Shown here one piece after another: positions 24,523 through 33,250 of a stretch of DNA of 64,000 nucleotides (positions within the stretch are counted from its first letter, which is position 1; the number at the start of each line of letters is the position of its first letter). The DNA is from Polynucleobacter sp. MWH-CaK5 (GTDB lineage: Bacteria; Pseudomonadota; Gammaproteobacteria; Burkholderiales; Burkholderiaceae), in contig NZ_CP061299.1 in the NCBI RefSeq assembly GCF_018687615.1, forward strand, positions 124,001 to 188,000, given 5' to 3'. A program made the position numbers and the translations under genes. The notes beneath the pieces were generated by a model. That model was not told where the DNA came from and searched no databases. It saw only the letters and a program-made list of their open reading frames with translations.

Positions 24523-26023
24523 CTAGACCTCCTTGAACCATTTCTACTGCGCGCAATACTGCTCGAGCTTTTGCTTCTGTTTCTTTCCATTCTGATTCAG
24601 GATCAGAGTCAGCCACCACGCCAGCACCTGCTTGAGCGTGAACCATGCCATCTTTGATCACTCCTGTGCGAATCACAATCGCCACATCCATGTCGCCGGA
24701 GAATGATAGGTAACCAGCTGCCCCACCATAAACACCGCGTTTGACGATTTCCATTTCATCGATGATTTCCATCGCACGAATTTTTGGTGCACCTGACAAT
24801 GTGCCCGCAGGGAATGTCGCTTTCAATACATCCATATTGCTAGCATCATTCAAAAGCTCACCTTCTACGGAGCTCACAATGTGTTGAACATGAGAGTACT
24901 TTTCGATCACCATGCGATCAGTGACTTTCACGGTGCCATTTTTAGCAATTCTGCCCACATCGTTGCGAGCTAAATCGATGAGCATCACGTGTTCTGCAAT
25001 TTCTTTCGGATCTGCTAAAAGTTCTTTGGCTAAAACTGCATCTTGCTCTGGATTGCTGCCACGTGGTCGTGTTCCCGCAATTGGTCGCACAATCACAAAA
25101 CGTTTTTCTTGACCATCGATCTGTCTCTTTTCTTGACGCACGAGAATCTCTGGAGAAGAACCAACAATCTGGTGATCGCCAAAATCATACAAATACATGT
25201 AGGGCGATGGGTTCAAAGAGCGCAGGGCGCGGTACAAGGACAAAGGTGAGTCACTGAATGGCTGACTGATTCTTTGGCCAATCACCACTTGCATACAGTC
25301 TCCGGCCAAAATATATTCTTTGGTACGTTTCACTGCATCCATGAATTCGGCTTTACCAAAGCGACGAATTGCTTCGGTTTTTGAAGAGGCGCTGTTGCTT
25401 GGTTTTTTAACCGGCGCATCAAGACTAGCGAGTAATTCTTTTAATCTCTTCTCGGCAGCGTCATAAGACGCTGGTTCTTGAGGGTTGGCGTACACAATCA
25501 AGTACAACTTACCTGCCAGGTTATCGATGACAGCCAATTCTTCAGTCAACATCAGCTGAATATCAGGGGTGTTGATTTCATCTGGCAGAGAGTTTTTCGC
25601 TAAACGTGGTTCGATGTAACGAATGGTGTCGTAACCAAAGTAGCCAGCCAAGCCACCGCAAAATCTTGGTAAGCCATCTTGAAGGAAGACTTTGAAGCGC
25701 GCGTGGTAGCTGGCGATAAAGTCCAAAGGGTTGCCGTGATCAGTTTCAATCACTTGGCCATTGTTGATGACTTGAGTGATTGTGTTGTTAGGGCCACCAG
25801 TGACCTTGATGAGAGTTTTGGCTTGCAAGCCAATGATCGAGTAGCGACCAAAGCGTTCGCCGCCCACCACAGACTCTAATAAGAATGTGTTGCTTGAGCC
25901 GTGAGCTTGCGTGAGTTTTAAATACAGAGATAGAGGCGTCTCTAAATCTGCAGAAACCTCAGACACTAATGCCGCGCGGTTATAGCCCTGTTTTGCCAGG
26001 GCATCGAAGTCTTGTCGTTGCAT
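24506..26023 (-). CDS. trpE: Anthranilate synthase component I
   Basis: A 505-residue chorismate-utilising enzyme. The N-terminal LLES (in TFLLESVVGGERFGRYSI) is the tryptophan feedback-site element. The catalytic domain has QRISQPF, VRPIAGTRPRG, DLARNDVGRI and YGGAAGYLSFSGD. It starts at the last base of the rpe stop codon (TGATG), a one-base overlap that suggests coupled translation. The 54-bp region before rpe is too short for a classical leader-peptide attenuator, and none is seen. Confidence 0.96.
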   Translation of the reverse strand: MQRQDFDALAKQGYNRAALVSEVSADLETPLSLYLKLTQAHGSSNTFLLESVVGGERFGRYSIIGLQAKTLIKVTGGPNNTITQVINNGQVIETDHGNPLDFIASYHARFKVFLQDGLPRFCGGLAGYFGYDTIRYIEPRLAKNSLPDEINTPDIQLMLTEELAVIDNLAGKLYLIVYANPQEPASYDAAEKRLKELLASLDAPVKKPSNSASSKTEAIRRFGKAEFMDAVKRTKEYILAGDCMQVVIGQRISQPFSDSPLSLYRALRSLNPSPYMYLYDFGDHQIVGSSPEILVRQEKRQIDGQEKRFVIVRPIAGTRPRGSNPEQDAVLAKELLADPKEIAEHVMLIDLARNDVGRIAKNGTVKVTDRMVIEKYSHVQHIVSSVEGELLNDASNMDVLKATFPAGTLSGAPKIRAMEIIDEMEIVKRGVYGGAAGYLSFSGDMDVAIVIRTGVIKDGMVHAQAGAGVVADSDPESEWKETEAKARAVLRAVEMVQGGLDAGND

Positions 26024-26733
26024 CAGACTTTTCCTAATTCCTCACGCATCTTGTCGATGATCGCTTTGTAATCAGGTTTGCCAAAAATAGCAGAGCCAGC
26101 AACAAACGTATCAGCACCAGCGGCAGCAATTTCACGGATGTTGTCGACTTTCACGCCGCCATCAACTTCTAAACGAATCTTGCGACCTGTTTTAGCTTCA
26201 TATGCTTGTAGCTTGGCTCTGGCTTCACGCAATTTATCCAAAGTGCTTGGAATAAAAGATTGACCACCAAAGCCTGGGTTGACTGACATCAATAGAACTA
26301 AATCTAACTTATCCATCACATAGTCTAGATGATGCAAAGAAGTGGCTGGATTGAACACCAAGCCTGCTTGACAACCGCTGTCTTTGATAAGACCCAAGGT
26401 TCTATCAACATGAGAGCTGGCTTCTGGGTGAAAGCTGATCAAATTAGCACCTGCTTTAGCAAAGTCGGGAACGATGCGATCAACTGGCTCAACCATCAAG
26501 TGAACATCAATACAGGCTGGCTGGCCGTTTTTAACCGCGTGAGAGCGAATAGCCTCACATACCAAAGGGCCAATGGTTAAATTGGGCACATAATGGTTGT
26601 CCATCACGTCAAAGTGGATCCAGTCTGCCCCGGCAGCCAAGACATTGCTAACTTCTTCGCCCAGGCGAGCAAAGTCCGCAGACAGAATAGAGGGGGCAAT
26701 CAGGTATGAATTTGGGGTATTTAAATTAGCCAT
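26023..26733 (-). CDS. rpe: Ribulose-phosphate 3-epimerase
   Basis: A 236-residue TIM-barrel enzyme that interconverts ribulose-5-P and xylulose-5-P. It has PSILSADFARLGEEV, HFDVMDNHYVPNLTIGP, the DVHLMV segment with the metal ligands and LEVDGGVK. It leads the trp gene block, as in other betaproteobacteria, but gph, often found between rpe and trpE, is absent here. It diverges from apaG across 54 bp. Confidence 0.95.
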   Translation of the reverse strand: MANLNTPNSYLIAPSILSADFARLGEEVSNVLAAGADWIHFDVMDNHYVPNLTIGPLVCEAIRSHAVKNGQPACIDVHLMVEPVDRIVPDFAKAGANLISFHPEASSHVDRTLGLIKDSGCQAGLVFNPATSLHHLDYVMDKLDLVLLMSVNPGFGGQSFIPSTLDKLREARAKLQAYEAKTGRKIRLEVDGGVKVDNIREIAAAGADTFVAGSAIFGKPDYKAIIDKMREELGKV

Positions 26734-26787
26734 AGTGTGATTCTATCGTGGACTGGCTTGCAGTAGCGTGTTCTATAGCGGAGAATC

Positions 26788-27168
26788 ATGAATATGGATC
26801 AACATCAATTCAGTGTTCAGGTCAAAGTGACCTACTTACCAGACGAATCAGATGCCGAAAATCGGCAATTTGCCTTCGCTTACACCATCACGATCAAAAA
26901 TACGGGGCAGGTTCCAGCCCAATTGATTGCTAGGCATTGGATCATCACCGATGGTGATGAAGGGGTGGAAGAGGTCAAGGGTTTAGGGGTGGTTGGTCAG
27001 CAGCCATTATTGCGACCAGGGGAGCAGTTTGAATACACCAGCTGGGCGACTTTGCCGACCCCGATGGGCACCATGAGAGGGGATTTTTTCTGTGTCAGCG
27101 AAGATGCACAGTTTTTCCAGACCCCAATCCCAGAATTTGCCTTGGTGATGCCTCGCACACTCCATTAA
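26788..27168 (+). CDS. apaG: ApaG protein (Co2+/Mg2+ efflux-associated)
   Basis: A 126-residue single-domain protein of fibronectin-III-like beta fold. It carries the family motifs FAYTITIKNTGQVPAQLIARHW and GVVGQQPLLRPGEQFEYTSWATLPTPMGTMRGDF. Its exact role is poorly defined; E. coli ApaG mutants show altered Co2+ sensitivity. The start follows a GCGGAGA SD. Its stop is 17 nt from the stop of the convergent microprotein gene. Confidence 0.9.
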   Translation: MNMDQHQFSVQVKVTYLPDESDAENRQFAFAYTITIKNTGQVPAQLIARHWIITDGDEGVEEVKGLGVVGQQPLLRPGEQFEYTSWATLPTPMGTMRGDFFCVSEDAQFFQTPIPEFALVMPRTLH

Positions 27169-27184
27169 TTCAATTCTAGAGCCT

Positions 27185-27304
27185 TCATTTGTCTTTACGG
27201 CGACCCATCATGGTCCAAACCACAATGATCACAAACAATACAAGCGCAGCGCCTGCTTCAATCAAAAATAACAACATGGGATATTGGTCAAATAAATCGC
27301 TCAA
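27185..27304 (-). CDS. 39-residue single-pass membrane microprotein, hypothetical
   Basis: The frame starts at TTG (27304-27302) and ends at TGA (27187-27185). A strong SD, AAGGAG, sits 7 nt before the TTG. The product begins MSDLFDQYPMLL, has one hydrophobic helix (about residues 10-31, with EAG near its start) and ends in a basic tail, GRRKDK. The predicted topology is a single anchor with the positive tail in the cytoplasm. It lies between apaG (convergent) and mltA (divergent). No similar protein is recognised. The combination of strong SD, clean helix and positive tail argues for a real gene. Confidence 0.6.
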   Translation of the reverse strand: MSDLFDQYPMLLFLIEAGAALVLFVIIVVWTMMGRRKDK

Positions 27305-27353
27305 TGAACAGCTCCTTTTGCTTGAGTCTGGTGTTTGTCACTCAGGTGTTGGT

Positions 27354-28490
27354 ATGAAGAGGTTTTTATCATACGGACTTTTGATTGCTTTTGCATTCGC
27401 ATTGATTTCTTGCGCCAGCGCACCCGAGTACAAAGCAAAGCCAGTTACAAAGAGCAGCTCTGCAAGTTCAAGCGAGTATTCATCATCAGTATCTAAATTA
27501 ATCAATGCTTCCTGGAATGATTTGCCTGGTTGGTATGACGATGATTTAACAGCTGCATGGCCAGCTTGGAAAAGAAGTTGCGAAGGTTTGGTCAGACGTA
27601 ATCCGAGCGGTCTAGATTGGAAGTCAGTGTGTTCAATGGCTAATCGTGTTAATTCATCGAGTAATCAATCTATCCGTGATTTTTTTGAAACCCACATGAA
27701 GGTGATGGAGATCAGGCATCAGACTGGCGCAAGAGCTGGAGGTTCGCAAGGTTTGGTCACTGGTTATTACGAGCCGTACTTGAATGGCTCTCGTCAAAGA
27801 GGTGGGGTTTATCAAACGCCGATTCATCAATACCCCGATGCCTGGAAAAAACGTAAACCAGCTGAACTGCCAAGCCGCGCTGAATTGCTCTCCAGTGGTC
27901 AATTGAAGGGCCAGGAGATTCTTTGGGTGGACGATCCTGTGGCTGCGGCATTCATGCAGGTTCAAGGATCTGGTCGCGTGAGGATGAGTGATGGCAAGGT
28001 GATTCGTTTGGGTTTTGCTGGCACCAATGATCACAAGTTCAAATCTTTTGCGCAATGGCTGTTAGATCGTAAAGAAATCAATCACTCAACCGCCACCATG
28101 CAAGGTATCCAAGCATGGTCAAAGAAAAATTCTCCACAGCGAGTTCAAGAAATGCTGAATGCCAATCCAAGGTACGTTTTCTTTAGAGAAATGCCTGTGG
28201 TAGCTGATATCAATGTCGGCCCTATTGGCGCATTGGGTGTGCCATTAACAGCCGAGCGCAGTATTGCGGTTGATCCTAAAGCACTCCCTTTGGGCGCACC
28301 CGTTTATTTAGCCAGCACATACCCTTTGAGTGAAAAACCTTTGCGTCGTTTGATGATGGCCCAGGATACTGGCAGTGCGATCGTCGGTGCGGTACGAGCA
28401 GATTTTTATTGGGGTACGGGTGATCAGGCAGGCGAATATGCTGGCAGAATGAAGCAGCAAGGGCGCATGTGGGTATTTTTACCGCGCTAA
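27354..28490 (+). CDS. mltA: Membrane-bound lytic transglycosylase A (MltA), lipoprotein
   Basis: 378 residues from the ATG at 27354. It opens with a lipoprotein signal peptide; the lipobox Cys is residue 20 (FALISC). A Ser-rich linker leads to the MltA domain (GLVTGYYEPYLNGSRQRG) and the 3D domain (DPKALPLGAPVYLAST, MMAQDTGSAIVGAVRADFYWGTG), which holds the catalytic Asp. It cleaves peptidoglycan glycan strands with 1,6-anhydro ring formation, anchored to the outer membrane. The frame is open further upstream to 27189, but that part is not coding-like and overlaps the opposite-strand microprotein. Confidence 0.92.
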   Translation: MKRFLSYGLLIAFAFALISCASAPEYKAKPVTKSSSASSSEYSSSVSKLINASWNDLPGWYDDDLTAAWPAWKRSCEGLVRRNPSGLDWKSVCSMANRVNSSSNQSIRDFFETHMKVMEIRHQTGARAGGSQGLVTGYYEPYLNGSRQRGGVYQTPIHQYPDAWKKRKPAELPSRAELLSSGQLKGQEILWVDDPVAAAFMQVQGSGRVRMSDGKVIRLGFAGTNDHKFKSFAQWLLDRKEINHSTATMQGIQAWSKKNSPQRVQEMLNANPRYVFFREMPVVADINVGPIGALGVPLTAERSIAVDPKALPLGAPVYLASTYPLSEKPLRRLMMAQDTGSAIVGAVRADFYWGTGDQAGEYAGRMKQQGRMWVFLPR

Positions 28491-28543
28491 AGTATTACCA
28501 TTTGAGCATTACTATTAGGGCGTTAACTTAAAAAGAGGTTGTT

Positions 28544-29320
28544 ATGAGTGATGAAATGATTATTACGTCGGTAACCGATCGAGTGGCCTTGATCACTCTT
28601 AATCGACCCAAAGCACTGAATGCTTTGAATGATCAATTGATGAACGAATTGGGCGCCGCTCTTTTAAAGTTTGATGCTGATGATCAAATTTCTTGCATGG
28701 TCATCACTGGCAGTGAAAAAGCCTTTGCTGCGGGTGCAGACATTGGAGGCATGGCCAACTTTAGTTTTAATGATGTTTATCAAGGTGATTACATCACCAA
28801 GAATTGGGAAACCATTCGCCGCATTCGTAAACCTGTTATTGCTGCTGTGTCTGGATTTGCTTTGGGCGGTGGCTGTGAGTTGGCGATGATGTGTGATTTC
28901 ATCATTGCTGCAGATAATGCTAAGTTTGGTCAGCCTGAAATCAAATTGGGTATCTTGCCAGGAGCCGGTGGCACACAGCGTTTGCCAAAAGCAGTTTCAA
29001 AATCAAAAGCGATGGACATGTGTTTGACCGCCCGCATGATGGATGCCCAAGAAGCTGAAAGAGCTGGCTTGGTGTCTAGAGTTGTGCCAGCAGAGCGCCT
29101 GATGGAAGAAGCCATGGGTGCAGCAAAAACTATTTCAGAGATGTCTTTACCGATTGTGATGATGGTCAAAGAAAGTATCAATGCATCTTATGAATCCTCT
29201 TTGAGTGAAGGCATTCGTTTTGAGCGCCGAATGTTTCATGCAGCATTTGCCACAGAAGATCAAAAAGAGGGCATGAAGGCTTTTTTAGAAAAGCGACCGG
29301 CGAAATTCAAGCATCAGTAA
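28544..29320 (+). CDS. Enoyl-CoA hydratase/isomerase family protein
   Basis: A 258-residue crotonase. The oxyanion-hole segments are KAFAAGADIGGMA and ALGGGCELAMMCDFIIAADNAKFGQPEIKLGILPGAGGTQRLP, which contains both catalytic glutamates of true hydratases. The C terminus has the usual EGMKAFLEKRPAKF. It probably hydrates short-chain 2-enoyl-CoA in beta-oxidation or an amino-acid route. Substrate range cannot be read from the sequence. AAAAAGAGG precedes the start. Confidence 0.92.
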   Translation: MSDEMIITSVTDRVALITLNRPKALNALNDQLMNELGAALLKFDADDQISCMVITGSEKAFAAGADIGGMANFSFNDVYQGDYITKNWETIRRIRKPVIAAVSGFALGGGCELAMMCDFIIAADNAKFGQPEIKLGILPGAGGTQRLPKAVSKSKAMDMCLTARMMDAQEAERAGLVSRVVPAERLMEEAMGAAKTISEMSLPIVMMVKESINASYESSLSEGIRFERRMFHAAFATEDQKEGMKAFLEKRPAKFKHQ

Positions 29321-29357
29321 ATCAGAAAATTTAATTTTTTCTTAAAAAAGACTTTCT

Positions 29358-30125
29358 TTGAAATCATTCAAGCAACTCGGATTTATTTTCTTGGGAGTCT
29401 TTTTTTTAAGCTCCTGTGCAACGGTTGATGTTGCTGAAAAGAATGTGCCGCCACCTGAGAACGTTGATAAGTTCTCAATCCTCAATGAGGGTGGGAAGTT
29501 GCCTAAAGCATGGCAAATTTGGCGAGTCACACCACAGAAAAATAAAACTCAATACACCTTAAAGAACTATCAAGGCCGCACGGTTCTGCATGCGAGTGCA
29601 GATGTGGCCGCCTCTGGTTTGGTTTTGCCGCTTAAGCCAAGACCTGCTGCGCAACAAGTGTTGTCTTGGGAGTGGAAGGCTATGAACTTGATTGCTGAGG
29701 CAGACAATCAAGAATCAAGCAAAGATGATGCACCGTTGAGAATCGTCGTAGCATTTGATGGCGATAAAACAAAATTACCACTCAAAGATCAGATGGTTTT
29801 TGAAATGGCAAAAATCATCAGTGGTCACGACATGCCCTATGCCAGTCTGATGTATGTCTGGTCATCTAAAAGCCCACTTGAATCGATCATCCCAAGCCCT
29901 AGAACATCCAGAATCAAGATGATTGTTGTGAACAGTGGCAGCGATCGCTTGGGTCAGTGGCAGAAGCATCAACGAGACTTATCAAAAGACTATCAGGCGG
30001 CCTTCAACGAGTTGCCTGGCAAAGTCATTGGTTTGGGTTTGTTGACTGATTCAGATAACACCAAGAGCAAGGTTAATGCGATTTATGGTGATATTGAATT
30101 AAAGAAAGTATCCGCAAAAAAATAA
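29358..30125 (+). CDS. DUF3047-family lipoprotein
   Basis: A 255-residue predicted lipoprotein with a TTG start. No in-frame ATG is available: a stop lies 15 nt upstream. The signal peptide ends at a lipobox (FFLSSC, Cys about 20). The body matches DUF3047 proteins by PKAWQIWRVTPQKN, VLSWEWKAMNLI, APLRIVVAFDGDK, LMYVWSSKSP and an IGLGLLTDSDNTK...YGDIEL C terminus, which looks like a carbohydrate-binding beta-sandwich. Function unknown. It is 37 nt downstream of the crotonase and convergent with the M20 gene. Confidence 0.8.
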   Translation: MKSFKQLGFIFLGVFFLSSCATVDVAEKNVPPPENVDKFSILNEGGKLPKAWQIWRVTPQKNKTQYTLKNYQGRTVLHASADVAASGLVLPLKPRPAAQQVLSWEWKAMNLIAEADNQESSKDDAPLRIVVAFDGDKTKLPLKDQMVFEMAKIISGHDMPYASLMYVWSSKSPLESIIPSPRTSRIKMIVVNSGSDRLGQWQKHQRDLSKDYQAAFNELPGKVIGLGLLTDSDNTKSKVNAIYGDIELKKVSAKK

Positions 30126-30155
30126 AGACCCAAGCTTGTGAGGCCTTGAGTCTTT
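30124..30155. terminator. Terminator-like hairpin between the DUF3047 and M20 genes
   Basis: AAAGACCCAAG (30124-30134) pairs with CTTGAGTCTTT (30145-30155) with one C-A mismatch around a 10-nt loop. It overlaps the DUF3047 stop codon region and lies between convergent genes. Confidence 0.55.
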
Positions 30156-30185
30156 GCGTTGTTTCTTTGAAGCTCTTCTATTTGA

Positions 30186-31385
30186 TTATTTAGTCGACTC
30201 TAAATAACGCTCTACCAAACGAACCCAATAAGTGCTGCCTAGTGGCAATAATTGATCATTGAAGTCATAGCAAGGGTTGTGCAGTTGGCAAGGACCAAGG
30301 CCATGACCTTGTGAGCGATGATCACCATCACCGTTGCCAATGAACACGTAGCAGCCAGGTTTTTCTTGAAGCATGAAGGCAAAGTCTTCTGCGCCCATGG
30401 TTGGATCAATTCTTGAATTCACGTGATGCTCGCCAACCAATTCTTTCATGACATCAACTGCAAAAGCAGTTTCTTTTTCATGATTGATCGTGGGCGGATA
30501 ATTTCTAGAGAAGCTCACTTCTGCTGAGCAGTCAAATGCTTGTGCCGTGGCGCTGGCGATTTCGCGCAATCTTGATTCAATCAAATCTAGCACTTCAATC
30601 GTGAATGTTCTGACCGTGCCACCAATCCAGGCGCTGTCAGGAATGATGTTGCTGGCATCGCCAGCATGAAATTGAGTGATCGATAGAACAGCTGCATCAA
30701 CTGGGCGTTTGTTACGCGTGATGATCGCTTGTAGTGAACTAATGATTTGACTGGCGGCAAACACTGGGTCAGCACTGTTGTGCGGCAATGCAGCGTGACC
30801 ACCTTTACCTTTAACAGTGATCTGGAATTCATTGCTAGAAGCCATCATTGGTCCTGGGGTCACTCCAAAGTCACCAACTGGAATGCCAGGCCAATTGTGC
30901 ATGCCAAACACGGCATCACAAGGGAATAAATCAAACAGGCAATCACGAATCATTTCTCTGGCACCGCCACCGCCTTCTTCGGCCGGTTGGAAAATGAGAT
31001 GAACCGTGCCTTTGAAATCGCGATGTTGCGCAAGATATTGTGCAGCCCCTAATAACATCGCCACGTGACCATCATGACCGCAAGCGTGCATTTTTCCAGG
31101 GTGCTGGGAAGCGTGTTCAAAATGATTGTGTTCTTGGAGTGGTAGTGCATCCATGTCTGCACGCAAACCAATGCTGCGACCTTTACCTAAAGATCCTTCG
31201 ATGATTCCGACAACACCGGTTTTACCTAAGCCACGATGAATCTTGATGCCCCAAGATTCTAATTTTTGAGCCACCACATCAGATGTGCGTTTTTCTTCAA
31301 AGCACAACTCTGGGTGTGCATGAATATCGCGGCGAATCGCTTGAATGACTTCGGCAGACTCTAAGATTTCTGGTAATAATTTCAT
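30186..31385 (-). CDS. M20-family amidohydrolase (hippurate hydrolase / N-acyl-amino acid amidohydrolase)
   Basis: A 399-residue metallohydrolase. Metal ligands are visible in MHACGHDGHVAMLLGAA, FQPAEEGGGGAREM and the C-terminal GHGLGPCQLHNPCYDF. A dimerisation lid domain lies at about residues 185-300. Such enzymes free an amino acid from an N-acyl or N-benzoyl conjugate; the true substrate cannot be predicted. It stands alone on the minus strand, divergent from fadD (135 bp). Confidence 0.88.
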   Translation of the reverse strand: MKLLPEILESAEVIQAIRRDIHAHPELCFEEKRTSDVVAQKLESWGIKIHRGLGKTGVVGIIEGSLGKGRSIGLRADMDALPLQEHNHFEHASQHPGKMHACGHDGHVAMLLGAAQYLAQHRDFKGTVHLIFQPAEEGGGGAREMIRDCLFDLFPCDAVFGMHNWPGIPVGDFGVTPGPMMASSNEFQITVKGKGGHAALPHNSADPVFAASQIISSLQAIITRNKRPVDAAVLSITQFHAGDASNIIPDSAWIGGTVRTFTIEVLDLIESRLREIASATAQAFDCSAEVSFSRNYPPTINHEKETAFAVDVMKELVGEHHVNSRIDPTMGAEDFAFMLQEKPGCYVFIGNGDGDHRSQGHGLGPCQLHNPCYDFNDQLLPLGSTYWVRLVERYLESTK

Positions 31386-31447
31386 AATCTTGATTGATGA
31401 GTGACTTAACCCTAATCATAGCTCTTATATAGCAGTAATGCTAAATA

Positions 31448-31504
31448 CTTCAGAATTACCCAAGTTTGGTACAGTGTTTCTGAAGCAGTCAATCACATGT
31501 GATT
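31448..31504. promoter_or_regulatory. Inverted repeats in the fadD upstream region
   Basis: CTTCAGAA (31448-31455) and TTCTGAAG (31478-31485) are perfect arms 22 nt apart. Just downstream, AATCACATGTGATT (31491-31504) is a perfect 14-bp palindrome ending 16 nt before the start codon. They are candidate operators for fatty-acid control; the regulator is not identified. Confidence 0.4.
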
Positions 31505-31520
31505 TTTTAAAGGAAATGCC

Positions 31521-33200
31521 TTGAATCAAGATAAGCCTTGGTTGAACAGTTATCCCGATGGGGTGCCGCATCAAGTGGATGGGACCCAATTTGAGTCATT
31601 GAATGATTTATTTGCTCAATCATTTGCTCAATACGGCTCAAGGCTTGCCTTTGATTGCATGGGTAAAAAAATCACTTACAAAGAATTAGATGAATTGTCT
31701 TGGCAGTTTGCCGCTTATTTACAGTCGCAGGGCTTGAGTAAAGGCGATCGCATTGCTTTGATGATGCCCAATCTCTTGCAGTACCCCATCGCTTTATTGG
31801 GGTCATTGAGGGCGGGTTGTGTGGTCGTGAACGTCAATCCAATGTATACCGCTCGCGAACTGGCCTATCAGTTGAATGACTCTGGCGCAGATGCTTTGGT
31901 GATCTTGGAAAACTTTGCGCATGTTTTTCAGAGTATTCAAGATCAGGTGTCAGTAAAGCATGTGCTGGCCACCAGTGTTGGTGAACTCATGGGGTTCAAA
32001 GGACATTTGATTAACTGGATCATCAGGCATGTCAAAAAGGCAGTGCCAAGCTGGTCATTGAATGGCGTGAGCAGTTTTCAGGAAGCTTTGCAAAAAGGAA
32101 AAAATGTCAGAGCTTCTTTTGTTCCTGTGTCCATGAAGAGCAATGACATCGCTTTCTTGCAATACACCGGTGGCACAACGGGTGTAGCCAAGGGAGCGGT
32201 TTTATTGCACCGAAATATTTTGGCCAATATTGCGCAAATCGATGCTTGGCTTGAGCCAGGCTTAAGAGGTTTGCGCATTGAGCAATTGGTATTTGTTTGT
32301 GCTTTGCCGATGTATCACATCTTTGCTTTGACGGCGTGTTGCTTATTTGGTCTTAAGGCCGGCGGTTTGAATATTTTGGTGACCAATCCAAGAGATATTC
32401 CAGGTTTTGTGAAGTTGCTAAAGGGCTTGAAAGAATTCCACGTATTTCCTGCAGTTAATACCTTGTTCAATGCTTTGATGAATCATCCAAAATTTTCAAG
32501 CATTGATTTTTCATCATTGTTGGTGAGCATTGGTGGCGGCATGGCTGTACAAAAGTCTGTGGCAGATCGTTGGCAAAAGTTAACGGGTAAACCGATTGCT
32601 GAAGGTTATGGGCTTTCTGAGACTTCACCAGTGGTTTGTTGCAATACGCCATTGATCGATGGTTTTACAGGAACAATTGGTTTGCCTCTACCTGGAACCG
32701 ACATTTTGATTTTGGATAATGAGGAGCGCTCGGTAGCCATTGGTGAGCCTGGAGAGATTTGCATCAAAGGCCCTCAGTTGATGGCTTCTTACTGGAAGCG
32801 TGATACCGAAACAAAGGAATCAATGACGGCGCACGGTTTTTTTAAAACAGGCGATATCGCCTACATGACGGCAGATGGTTACGTAAAAATCATTGATCGC
32901 AAGAAAGACACCATCGTGGTGTCGGGGTTCAATGTTTACCCCAATGAGATTGAAGAGGTCTTAACGATGATGCCTGAAGTGTTGGAGTGCGCAGCGGTCG
33001 GAGTGAAAGATGGCCCTGCTGGCGAAGCTGTGAAAGTCTTTATCGTTAAAAAAGATCTTGGCTTGACTGAAAGTCAGGTGCTTGAGTATTGCAAAACACA
33101 ATTAACCAATTACAAGCGACCAAAGTTCATTGAGTTTAGAAATGAATTGCCAAAATCAACAGTTGGCAAAATTTTGCGCCGAGAGCTCAGGGATAACTGA
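31521..33200 (+). CDS. fadD: Long-chain fatty acid-CoA ligase
   Basis: A 559-residue adenylating enzyme, very close in layout to E. coli FadD (opening WLNSYPDGVP, then KGDRIALMMPNLLQYPIALLGSLRAG). The P-loop-like YTGGTTGVAKGA, the GYGLSETSP motif and the FACS signature GYVKIIDRKKDTIVVSGFNVYPNEIE are all present, as is the catalytic Lys in KSTVGKILRRELR. It activates imported fatty acids to acyl-CoA for beta-oxidation. The start is TTG, with AAAGGA upstream. Confidence 0.95.
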   Translation: MNQDKPWLNSYPDGVPHQVDGTQFESLNDLFAQSFAQYGSRLAFDCMGKKITYKELDELSWQFAAYLQSQGLSKGDRIALMMPNLLQYPIALLGSLRAGCVVVNVNPMYTARELAYQLNDSGADALVILENFAHVFQSIQDQVSVKHVLATSVGELMGFKGHLINWIIRHVKKAVPSWSLNGVSSFQEALQKGKNVRASFVPVSMKSNDIAFLQYTGGTTGVAKGAVLLHRNILANIAQIDAWLEPGLRGLRIEQLVFVCALPMYHIFALTACCLFGLKAGGLNILVTNPRDIPGFVKLLKGLKEFHVFPAVNTLFNALMNHPKFSSIDFSSLLVSIGGGMAVQKSVADRWQKLTGKPIAEGYGLSETSPVVCCNTPLIDGFTGTIGLPLPGTDILILDNEERSVAIGEPGEICIKGPQLMASYWKRDTETKESMTAHGFFKTGDIAYMTADGYVKIIDRKKDTIVVSGFNVYPNEIEEVLTMMPEVLECAAVGVKDGPAGEAVKVFIVKKDLGLTESQVLEYCKTQLTNYKRPKFIEFRNELPKSTVGKILRRELRDN

Positions 33201-33223
33201 GGGATAACTAAGAGATAACTAAG
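33191..33223 (+). repeat. Three tandem 11-bp repeats at the fadD stop codon
   Basis: GGATAACTGAG, GGATAACTAAG and AGATAACTAAG follow each other directly. The first contains the fadD stop codon TGA (33198-33200), and the others each carry a further TAA in the matching position. Confidence 0.8.
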
Positions 33224-33250
33224 CTTGAGAAAAGCTTTTTATTTTTTAGA
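33221..33250 (+). terminator. fadD terminator candidate
   Basis: AAGCTT (33221-33226) and AAGCTT (33232-33237) are self-complementary arms around a 5-nt loop, followed by TTTATTTTTT. The stem is short, so efficiency may be modest. It overlaps the end of the convergent bioD. Confidence 0.5.

Noticed and set aside
26734..26787. Tryptophan leader/attenuator in front of rpe-trpE
   Set aside because: The gap is only 54 bp, with no Trp-rich short frame and no alternative hairpins.
27189..27353. N-terminal extension of mltA
   Set aside because: The extension has no signal-peptide character, and it overlaps the opposite-strand microprotein. The ATG at 27354 gives a normal lipoprotein start.
31491..31504. 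AATCACATGTGATT as a CRP site
   Set aside because: The half-sites are in the everted order (TCACA-TGTGA), not TGTGA-N6-TCACA, so it does not fit CRP.
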